Shown one piece after another: positions 1 to 6,376 of a stretch of 11,046 nucleotides of DNA (positions within the stretch are counted from its first letter, which is position 1; every line of letters begins with the position of its first letter). Location: contig JAUWMO010000089.1 in the NCBI GenBank assembly GCA_030613125.1, positions 1-11,046 on the forward strand. The letters are read 5' to 3'. The DNA is from Bacteroidota bacterium (GTDB lineage Bacteria > Bacteroidota > Bacteroidia > Bacteroidales > VadinHA17). The translations under genes were made by a program, and so were the position numbers. A model generated the notes under the pieces. That model saw nothing but the letters and a program-made list of their open reading frames with translations. It was not told the origin of the DNA and did no database searches.

Positions 1-182
1 ACATCATGAAATTTCTGGCTACACAAATATCTCCTTCTACATATGTGAATATTATGGCACAATACAGGCCTTGTTATAAAGCTAAGGAGATAACTGAACT
101 TTCCCGCCCAATTACCATATCTGAGTTTAAAGAAGCTCTGGAGGCAGCCAGAAGGAATGGTTTAACCAGGTTAGACATGTAG
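1..182 (+). CDS. C-terminal end of a radical SAM protein, PflA/PflX-like (COG1313 type), partial
   Basis: The frame is open from the window edge (first full codon at 3) to a TAG at 180-182 and gives the last 59 residues of a protein whose start lies outside. The readable tail contains TYVNIMAQYRPCYKA and then SRPITISEFKEAL and GLTRLDM. That arrangement, an NIMxQYRPCYKA strand followed by a 'rplt..E...A...A...Gl.rld' helix, matches my memory of the C-terminus of COG1313 radical SAM proteins, annotated as putative pyruvate formate-lyase activating enzymes. Their true substrate is not known. The Cx3CxxC iron-sulfur motif would be upstream, so the assignment rests on the tail alone. The gene precedes the fucosidase on the same strand by 98 bases, and no functional link is evident. 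Confidence 0.6.
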   Translation, partial: IMKFLATQISPSTYVNIMAQYRPCYKAKEITELSRPITISEFKEALEAARRNGLTRLDM

Positions 183-280
183 GCCGGATGGGTGAAAAAT
201 TGGAACAGTTAGTTTTTGATATGTAAGAGCCTGGTTCGTCGAAATGAAAGAATAAATTTCATAATAATAAAGCAATACAA

Positions 281-1828
281 ATGAATAAGATAACAAAAAT
301 TCACATCATAATACTCATGGCGATTATCAGTATGTCGTCAAGAGCGCAAATCACTATGTCGGAACCGGGAAACTATGTAGAAATCCTGCCAACTGATTCG
401 GAGGATGAAATAATAAGAAAAGCCGCCAGCGTCACACCGAGTGCGAGGCAAATGGCCTGGCAGAAAATGGAACTGACAGCCTTTCTTGTCTTTGGGATCA
501 ATACGTTTACAAACAGGGAATGGGGCAATGGAAAAGAAGACCCGCAGCTTTTTAATCCCGAAAAATTAGATGCTGGCCAATGGGTAAAAATATGTAAAGA
601 TGCCGGCATGAAACTTGTAATCCTTACTGCGAAACATCACGATGGTTTTTGTCTTTGGCCAAGTAAATATACCAATCACTCAGTTAAGAGCAGCCCCTGG
701 AAAAATGGAAAAGGTGATGTGGTAAAAGAGCTGGCAAATGCCTGCAGGGAACATGGAATAAAGCTTGGTATTTACCTCTCACCCTGGGATATGAATAGTG
801 CCTTCTATGGTACGGATGAATACAATGATTATTTTGTAAATCAACTGACGGAATTATTGACGAACTATGGAGAAGTGGCTGAAGTGTGGTTCGACGGGGC
901 AAACGGAGAAGGTCCAAATGGTAAAAAACAAGTCTACGACTGGCAGAGGTATTACAAAACAATCAGACGCTTACAACCCAATGCCGTAATTGCCATTGTA
1001 GGGCCGGATGTACGCTGGGTAGGTACAGAATCTGGTTATGGCAGGGATACTGAGTGGAGTGTGGTGCCTGCCAATACACAGGATGAGGATGAAATTGTAG
1101 CACGGTCGCAGCAGCAGGCAGACACCTTCAGGCCGACAGTGGATGCTATGGCAAAAGACCTTGGCAGCCGGGAAAAACTTTTCGGCGCCAATAGGTTGGT
1201 ATGGTATCCATCTGAAGTTGATGTTTCTATCAGGCCAGGGTGGTATTACCACAAGGATCAGGATGGGAAGGTAAAGAGCGTAGAAAAGCTTCTGGATATA
1301 TATTATAGCTCGATTGGTAAAAATTCGTTGCTTTTAATGAATATACCCCCGGACACAAGGGGCTTGATCCATGAAAACGATGTAGACACATTGAAAAAAT
1401 GGAAAAAGGTCATCCACCAGACTTTCAAAGTGAACCTGGCCGCCAATGCCAGGATCAAACACATAAGACCTAAATCCGAATCGCAAGCAAAATCACTGAT
1501 CGATGGTGATTATGAGACGTACTGGATGACAAAAGATGAAACACCAACATTTGAAATTACCCTGGAGGGTGAAAAAACTTTTGACCGCTTATTGCTACAG
1601 GAGAAAATTACCATTGGCCAGCGGGTAGAAAAATTCAAATTCGAAGCAAAAATCAATGGCAATTGGAAGCACATCACAGATGGAACGACAATCGGTTATA
1701 AACGATTGCTCCGGTTTTCCGAAATTACTACAGATAAGGTGCGGTTGACCATTTTACAATCCCGGGCAAACCCTGCCCTGGCAGAATTCGGGCTTTATAA
1801 ATCTGCTTCAGAGAGTAAATTCTTTTAG
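281..1828 (+). CDS. Secreted GH29 alpha-L-fucosidase with C-terminal F5/8-type (CBM32-like) domain
   Basis: This 515-residue glycosidase should release alpha-linked L-fucose from host or algal glycans in the periplasm or at the surface. Residues 1-22 form a type I signal peptide (basic start, hydrophobic core, probable cut at SRA|Q) without a lipobox Cys. The GH29 barrel covers about 50-380, with FGINTFTNREWG, LTAKHHDGFCLWPSKYT and YLSPWD. D205 in EVWFDGANGEG is the expected nucleophile; the acid/base is probably E250 (RWVGTESG) or E258 (TEWS). The GxNGEGPNGK/GPDxRWVG pattern resembles GH29-B enzymes (alpha-1,3/1,4 on branched glycans), which is inference. Residues about 388-507 look like a discoidin-type sugar-binding domain (DGDYETYWMT; NPALAEFGLY). 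The 281 start gives the full signal peptide. There is no SD and no consensus promoter; the nearest is TA-N3-TTTG at 210-218. No SusC/SusD pair is visible. Its 3' end overlaps the opposing remnant by 21 bases. Confidence 0.93.
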   Translation: MNKITKIHIIILMAIISMSSRAQITMSEPGNYVEILPTDSEDEIIRKAASVTPSARQMAWQKMELTAFLVFGINTFTNREWGNGKEDPQLFNPEKLDAGQWVKICKDAGMKLVILTAKHHDGFCLWPSKYTNHSVKSSPWKNGKGDVVKELANACREHGIKLGIYLSPWDMNSAFYGTDEYNDYFVNQLTELLTNYGEVAEVWFDGANGEGPNGKKQVYDWQRYYKTIRRLQPNAVIAIVGPDVRWVGTESGYGRDTEWSVVPANTQDEDEIVARSQQQADTFRPTVDAMAKDLGSREKLFGANRLVWYPSEVDVSIRPGWYYHKDQDGKVKSVEKLLDIYYSSIGKNSLLLMNIPPDTRGLIHENDVDTLKKWKKVIHQTFKVNLAANARIKHIRPKSESQAKSLIDGDYETYWMTKDETPTFEITLEGEKTFDRLLLQEKITIGQRVEKFKFEAKINGNWKHITDGTTIGYKRLLRFSEITTDKVRLTILQSRANPALAEFGLYKSASESKFF

Positions 1829-2170
1829 AACTTCAAATGCCTGTCGTCGTCCTTCTTCATACATTTTCCGAAGCCTTGCCTTATTTACGTCATAAACTGA
1901 TTCCATCACCCTGGGGAGGAAAATTTTTGTTTGATTTATTGACCGGATTTCACAAATTTTATTTTCCAGAATCTCATCAGTTTTTGAGATTTCAACATTA
2001 GTAATATCCATTATACGTTCAAGGATTTTAAGAATGTTTTTATCACTGAATTTTTCAGGTAACAGCTTAAAATCCTCTGGTCTGGAATAAATGGAAACCG
2101 TTTCACTTATATCTGGGTAATTTTCAAGTATCCAGGGAGTTGCAATATGGTCTCTAATTCTGCGGAAAAA
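1808..2170 (-). pseudogene. Start-less open frame, probable C-terminal remnant of an unidentified gene
   Basis: On the minus strand this frame is open for 120 codons, from just after a TAA at 2173-2171 to a TGA at 1810-1808. The only ATG is at 2011, which would give a 67-residue protein. The 53 codons before it (TPWILENYPDISETVSIYSR and on) look equally coding: mixed hydrophobic/charged helix-forming sequence, and no stops in DNA this AT-rich. No ATG, GTG or TTG opens that part. The simplest reading is the 3' end of a gene whose 5' end was lost when the histidine kinase came to lie next to it. The frame overlaps the last 17 bases of the kinase and 21 bases of the fucosidase. The tail (ARLRKMYEEGRRQAFEVLKE) is faintly like the C-termini of patatin-type hydrolases, too weak to assign. 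A real 67-residue protein from 2011 is the alternative. Confidence 0.45.
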
Positions 2171-3590
2171 TTATAGAAATTACACTTCCCTCGCCTGGTT
2201 TACTTCGTACTGATATATCACCCCCGTTCCTTTTAACTAATTCTTTACATAGAATCAAACCAAATCCACTTCCAGTCTCTCCGTTCGTCCCTTTTGTCAA
2301 TTTAGTACTACCTATTTCAAACAATCCGCCAATATTCTCTTTGGGTATTCCAATTCCTGTATCTTTAATACTAATCAATACTGAATTTGTAGTACCCTCA
2401 ATACCATCAATCTCAATCTTACCACCTTCAGAAGTAAACTTGACGGCATTACTGATCAGATTATCCAGAATACTTTCTAACATAAACCGGTCTGCATATA
2501 CTTCAAGGTCCTTGGGAATATACCATTTAAGTTCAATATGCTTCTCTTTAATGGATTCTTTGTAATTATCAATTTGCTTATTGAAAAGATCAGACAGGTT
2601 AATACGCTCCTTATTCAGAGGGATATCCCCGCTTTTAGAACTTGCCCATTGTAGTAAATTATCAAACAGTTTATAATTATTTCTTGAATGCCTTGCCAAA
2701 ACCTTCAAGGCAGACATAATATCATCATCTTCCAAATCAGTATAACTCTCAGTGAACGTTTCAATAATCGAGGCCATTGTTGTAAAAGAATTCTTCAGAT
2801 CGTGACTTATAAAAAAAAGTAACTTGTCATTTGTCCGGTTTAATTCATTCAGCTGCAAATTCTGTTCTTCTATTTTCTGATTCTTGGTTGTTAATTCTGC
2901 ATTTAATTGACTTAATTTATCAACATTTCTTTTCAGGAATTCCTTCTCCTTTTGTTCAATAGTAAGTTTAATTTCTGATTCCTTTTTTTTCAATAAAATT
3001 TTTGTTTGTCTTCCAATATACCTGTAAACCATATCAGGCACTTGTAAAAAAAAGATCCCCAATATTAAAAAATATGCAGATTTGTAGGTATGACCCATTA
3101 TATCACTTGAAATTACCTGTTGAACAAGATCCTTGTCAATTGCATTTACTCTTAAATAATAATTTAAATTAAATAATAATATACTCAGAAATGTTGCATA
3201 GATTATCAGTTTTTTATCATACCTCAGAACAGATAAGAACATTAATATTGGATATATAAATATTGAAGCAGTTGTAGATACAGCAATCTCAGAAAAGTAG
3301 ATTGAATTAATATATATGTGAACAGTAAGAAGGAGGATATCGATCGTCACTGAGAAATAACGCAGAAAATAATATTTTTTTCCGGATTTTATTAAATATC
3401 CAAGATAGAGATTGTAAAATAAAAAAATACCAGCTGGTATTAATGACAACAAAGCTTCTCTATGATGACCTTTAAGAAAAGTTACAACAATAAAGGTCAT
3501 AACTACAATTATCAGGATCCACCTGAATTTTAATGCAACCTTCTCTCCCTTTAGCGCCTCATCCTTAAATAAATAGGTATCAATATCCAT
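2154..3590 (-). CDS. Orphan membrane-bound sensor histidine kinase
   Basis: A 478-residue two-component sensor. The first 190 residues carry about six hydrophobic spans (roughly 22-40, 47-68, 77-96, 103-122, 127-146, 171-189) with short loops, so the sensing part is membrane-embedded and there is no large periplasmic domain. A coiled coil (about 197-255, rich in E, K, Q, N) links to the catalytic half. H263 in FISHDLKNSF is the phospho-acceptor of the HisKA dimerisation domain. The ATPase domain shows the N-box LDNLISNAVKFT (375-386), G1 DTGIGIP (410-416), an F-box near FEIGSTKLTKG, and G2 GSGFGLILCKELV. No receiver, PAS or HAMP is seen, and no response-regulator gene lies within the window, so the partner is elsewhere. 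The gene follows prfA on the same strand after 408 bases and probably has its own promoter, but I see no exact TAnnTTTG box there. The stimulus is unknown. Confidence 0.92.
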   Translation of the reverse strand: MDIDTYLFKDEALKGEKVALKFRWILIIVVMTFIVVTFLKGHHREALLSLIPAGIFLFYNLYLGYLIKSGKKYYFLRYFSVTIDILLLTVHIYINSIYFSEIAVSTTASIFIYPILMFLSVLRYDKKLIIYATFLSILLFNLNYYLRVNAIDKDLVQQVISSDIMGHTYKSAYFLILGIFFLQVPDMVYRYIGRQTKILLKKKESEIKLTIEQKEKEFLKRNVDKLSQLNAELTTKNQKIEEQNLQLNELNRTNDKLLFFISHDLKNSFTTMASIIETFTESYTDLEDDDIMSALKVLARHSRNNYKLFDNLLQWASSKSGDIPLNKERINLSDLFNKQIDNYKESIKEKHIELKWYIPKDLEVYADRFMLESILDNLISNAVKFTSEGGKIEIDGIEGTTNSVLISIKDTGIGIPKENIGGLFEIGSTKLTKGTNGETGSGFGLILCKELVKRNGGDISVRSKPGEGSVISIIFPQN

Positions 3591-3874
3591 TTTGTTAGGT
3601 AAATTGATAAGGATTAATACACAAGGTTTATAAGAATTCTATCTTATTGACCTGGTACAACAAATTTTTCTTGATGGATTTAATAAAAACAGGGGTAAGT
3701 CAGGTTCAAATATTAAACGCAAATTCTTGTTTAATCGTATAAAGATACAAAATAAAACTAACCAATTTAGTTGATAAAAATTAAAATGTGTTAAAATGTG
3801 TGGAATTGTTGCAATTTTATTACATGTAGTACAATTATTTGACAACCAATGATATGAGCACCACTAATAAATAA
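3591..3874. other. AT-rich non-coding leader upstream of the histidine kinase
   Basis: This stretch is strongly AT-rich and no open frame in it resembles a protein. It contains a perfect 10-bp tandem duplication (3781-3800), a small AATTG/CAATT inverted repeat (3804-3816) and an 8-bp palindrome TACATGTA (3821-3828). The kinase promoter should lie here, but no exact TAnnTTTG box is present on the minus strand. Confidence 0.5.
3781..3800. repeat. Two-copy 10-bp tandem repeat (TTAAAATGTG)
   Basis: Two exact copies of TTAAAATGTG sit side by side about 190 bases upstream of the kinase start. It could be a pair of half-sites for a regulator or simple slippage; the sequence does not decide. Confidence 0.7.
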
Positions 3875-3973
3875 CGCTCGATTACGAGTGAATGCCCTGT
3901 AGACGCAGGACGGGAAAGTCGTGCCTCGTCCGCCGACTATGCGGATCAGGGTACGATTATGGGCACGATCCGC
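3875..3973. other. GC-richer block of overlapping inverted repeats between prfA and the kinase gene
   Basis: About 100 bases stand out by higher GC from the AT-rich leader beside them. Visible pairings are a CGCTCG-ATTA-CGAGTG hairpin (3875-3890, one G-T pair); GGACG/CGTCC (3908-3912 with 3927-3931); TCCGC/GCGGA (3929-3933 with 3941-3945); a perfect 7-bp GCGGATC/GATCCGC (3941-3947 with 3967-3973); and TGCCC/GGGCA (3893-3897 with 3961-3965). GCGGA can pair with either of two TCCGCC copies (3929 and 3969), so alternative folds are possible. The block starts 25 bases beyond the prfA stop, so it could be the 3' UTR of the prfA transcript, an independent structured RNA, or the scar of an inserted element. 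There is no T-run typical of a terminator. Strand and function are undetermined. Confidence 0.4.
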
Positions 3974-3998
3974 CTGGCAGAGAGTTGATGGTTAATAC

Positions 3999-5084
3999 TT
4001 ATACTTCACTTTCCTTCAGACGTTCAGCATTTTCAGCCATCTGTAGTTTATTTATCAGTTCCTGGATCTCACCATTCAAAACAGCCGAAAGGTTGTACAT
4101 GGTATAATTAATTCTATGGTCTGTAACCCTTCCCTGAGGATAATTATAGGTCCGTATCTTTGCTGACCTGTCTCCTGTGGAAACCATTGTTTTCCGTTTG
4201 GATGCAATTTCACTCATGTATTTTTGATACTCAAGGTCATATAGGCGGGTCCTGAGCTCAGCCATGGCTTTATCAAGATTCTTCAACTGTGATTTCTGAT
4301 CCTGGCAGGTTACTACTATCCCGGTAGGAATATGGGTTAACCGTATAGCAGAGTATGTTGTGTTTACCGATTGTCCTCCTGGACCTGAAGAGCAATAAGT
4401 ATCCTTCCTTATATCATCCTGTTTTATCTCTATATCAAACTCTTCTGCTTCAGGAAGAACAGCTACAGAAGCAGCTGAAGTATGTACTCTCCCCTGGGTC
4501 TCAGTTTGAGGCACTCTCTGAACCCTGTGAACACCGGATTCATACTTCATGATGCCATAAACCCCTTTGCCTTTAACCTTAAAAACAATTTCTTTGTAAC
4601 CACCAACAGTACCTTCGGTGAAACTATTCAGCTCATTTTTCCATCCTTTGTTCTCACAAAATTTAGTATACATTCTATAAAGATCACCTGCAAAAATACT
4701 TGCCTCATCACCACCTGTTCCGGCACGTATTTCAACCATTGCATTCTTGGTATCTTCAGGATCGGCAGGGATAAGCAGAAGTTTTATCTGCTCCTCCATC
4801 GGGATCACTTTTTCATTCAATTCTTCGAGTTCGCCCTTGGCCATTTCACGCAGTTCTTCATCCTTTTCAGTACTTAATATCTCCTTAGCAGACTGAATAT
4901 TACTGAGCACATTCTTGTATTCCATGTAAGCCTGGATCACTGGTTCCAGTTCTTTAAACTCCTTGCTTAGTTTTATATACCTCTTCATGTCCGCAATGAT
5001 ATCCGGATCGGTAATCAACTGTGCGATATCATCAAAACGCTGTTTAACCCCCTCAAGTTTGTCTATGATCAAGTTTGAATTCAT
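3999..5084 (-). CDS. prfA: Peptide chain release factor 1 (RF1)
   Basis: A 361-residue class I release factor that reads UAA and UAG in the ribosomal A site and triggers peptide release in the cytoplasm. The GGQ motif is at residues 236-238 (SSGPGGQSVNTTYSA). The stop-codon recognition tripeptide is PQT (192-194, RVPQTETQGRVHTSA), which fits the RF1 PxT pattern rather than the SPF of RF2. The N-terminal helical domain (1-110) and the MVEIRAGTGGDEA segment are standard, and the length is normal. The Gln of GGQ would be the site of PrmC methylation, but prmC is not in the window. The gene follows purM by 35 bases, and a TACCTTTG box in that gap suggests its own promoter besides any read-through. 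The ATG at 5084 is the natural start. Its usual Bacteroidota neighbour pyrF, as I recall it, is absent downstream. Confidence 0.97.
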   Translation of the reverse strand: MNSNLIIDKLEGVKQRFDDIAQLITDPDIIADMKRYIKLSKEFKELEPVIQAYMEYKNVLSNIQSAKEILSTEKDEELREMAKGELEELNEKVIPMEEQIKLLLIPADPEDTKNAMVEIRAGTGGDEASIFAGDLYRMYTKFCENKGWKNELNSFTEGTVGGYKEIVFKVKGKGVYGIMKYESGVHRVQRVPQTETQGRVHTSAASVAVLPEAEEFDIEIKQDDIRKDTYCSSGPGGQSVNTTYSAIRLTHIPTGIVVTCQDQKSQLKNLDKAMAELRTRLYDLEYQKYMSEIASKRKTMVSTGDRSAKIRTYNYPQGRVTDHRINYTMYNLSAVLNGEIQELINKLQMAENAERLKESEV

Positions 5085-5106
5085 TCTGCATCTCTTTTTT
5101 CCGACG

Positions 5107-5114
5107 CAAAGGTA
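5107..5114 (-). promoter_or_regulatory. Bacteroidota -7 box (TACCTTTG) for prfA
   Basis: On the minus strand TACCTTTG exactly fits the TAnnTTTG -7 element of the primary sigma factor in Bacteroidota. It lies in the purM-prfA gap, 22 bases before the prfA ATG, leaving a very short leader. No TTG is found at the -33 spacing. The ten bases AAAGGTAAAA on the plus strand recur in the box before the OmpA gene, which supports both. Confidence 0.55.
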
Positions 5115-5119
5115 AAAAT

Positions 5120-6283
5120 TTAATAATGGAAAATCCCAGACTCAGTCTTAATGGACAGGGTTTTTCCCTTTGCTGGTTTACAGTGTCCGATTACCCTGGC
5201 ATCTACTCCAAACTCCTTTGAAATGGAAATAACATCATTTGCATGTTTCTGCGGAAGATATATCTCAAACCTATGTCCCATATTATAAACTTTGTACATT
5301 TCCTGATTTGAGGTTCCTGATTGTTTCTGTATAATCCGGAATAAGGGTGGTACCGGAAACATATTATCTTTTATTACATGCAGGTTTTTAATAAAATTTA
5401 AGATCTTGGTCTGTGCGCCACCTGAACAATGCACAAGTCCATGTATAGCCGGACGGAAATTCTTAAGTATCTTTAACAATACAGGAGCGTATGTTCGTGT
5501 TGGTGACAAAATCAGTTTCCCGGCAGAAATTCCAAGATCTTCAATGTCTTCCGTCAGTTTCAATTCACCTGTATAAACCAGGTCTTCCGGGATTTGGGGA
5601 TCATAACTCTCAGGAAATTTACCAGCCAGGTAATAATGAAAAACATCATGCCTTGCAGAAGTCAGGCCATTACTTCCTATCCCACTGTTATATTCACTTT
5701 CGTAAGTTGACTGACCTGCAGAGGAAAGTCCTACTATGACATCATCTGGTTGAATATTTTCATTGTTGATCACCTTAGATCTTTTCATTCTGCACGTAAC
5801 AGTTGAATCCACAATGATTGTCCTAACCAGATCACCTACATCAGCAGTCTCCCCACCTGTTGAATAAACAGATACTCCCATACTTCTTAATTCTTCAAGA
5901 ACTTCTTCTGTCCCATTGATAATAGCCGAGATAACTTCGCCCGGAATCAGATTCTTATTACGCCCAATGGTTGATGATAAAAGAATATTACCTGTTGCGC
6001 CCACACATAGAAGATCATCTATATTCATAACTATAGCATCCTGGGCAATCCCCTTCCAGACATTCAGATCACCGGTCTCTTTCCAATACATATAGGCAAG
6101 TGAAGATTTAGTCCCTGCGCCATCCGCATGCATGATATTACAATACTCAGGATCTCCGCCCAGGATATCCGGAACAATCTTGCAAAAAGCCATAGGAAAG
6201 AGTCCTTTATCTGCCTTTGAAATGGCCAGATGAACATCTTCTTTTGAGGAAGAAACCCCTCTACGGGTATATCTGTTATCCAT
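5120..6283 (-). CDS. purM: Phosphoribosylformylglycinamidine cyclo-ligase (AIR synthetase), Bacteroidota type
   Basis: A 387-residue cytoplasmic enzyme that closes FGAM to aminoimidazole ribonucleotide with ATP, the fifth step of purine synthesis. It carries the PurM/PurL ATP-binding fold: HADGAGTKS near 52-60, MNIDDLLCVGATGN near 86-99, STGGETADVGD near 141-151, GLSSAGQSTYES near 184-194 and a late EMYKVYNMGHRFEIY. The glycine-rich loop reads HCSGGAQTK (about 284-292), where the E. coli enzyme has HITGGG, and the late motif is NMGHRF instead of NxGVGM. This marks a divergent subtype, which I believe is normal for this phylum rather than evidence of inactivity. It starts 93 bases after the OmpA gene and ends 35 before prfA. 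No exact -7 box is seen ahead of it, so it may rely on read-through. The 6283 ATG opens directly into RYTRRGVS, the expected N-terminus. Confidence 0.93.
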   Translation of the reverse strand: MDNRYTRRGVSSSKEDVHLAISKADKGLFPMAFCKIVPDILGGDPEYCNIMHADGAGTKSSLAYMYWKETGDLNVWKGIAQDAIVMNIDDLLCVGATGNILLSSTIGRNKNLIPGEVISAIINGTEEVLEELRSMGVSVYSTGGETADVGDLVRTIIVDSTVTCRMKRSKVINNENIQPDDVIVGLSSAGQSTYESEYNSGIGSNGLTSARHDVFHYYLAGKFPESYDPQIPEDLVYTGELKLTEDIEDLGISAGKLILSPTRTYAPVLLKILKNFRPAIHGLVHCSGGAQTKILNFIKNLHVIKDNMFPVPPLFRIIQKQSGTSNQEMYKVYNMGHRFEIYLPQKHANDVISISKEFGVDARVIGHCKPAKGKTLSIKTESGIFHY

Positions 6284-6376
6284 CTGTTAATCTGAATTCA
6301 TTTTTGATTAACCAGGTTCCAGGTAAAACTAAGTTCCTTAAAGTATAAAAAACAATACAGAGTTTTATTTATCACC

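Noticed and set aside
210..218. TAGTTTTTG as fucosidase promoter -7 box
   Set aside because: It has three bases between TA and TTTG instead of two, and the only nearby TTG (200-202) is far too close for a -33 element.
3700..3712. CAGGTTCAAAT looks like a tRNA T-arm
   Set aside because: Flanking bases do not pair and no cloverleaf can be built.
3639..3845. 68-codon minus frame in the kinase leader
   Set aside because: Cys-rich, low-complexity translation in non-coding AT-rich DNA, with no recognisable motif or start signal.
3892..4107. Plus-strand frame of 71 codons over the GC-richer block
   Set aside because: It crosses the prfA 3' end, has unusual Cys/Arg/Gly-rich composition and resembles no family; it is a shadow of prfA plus the structured block.
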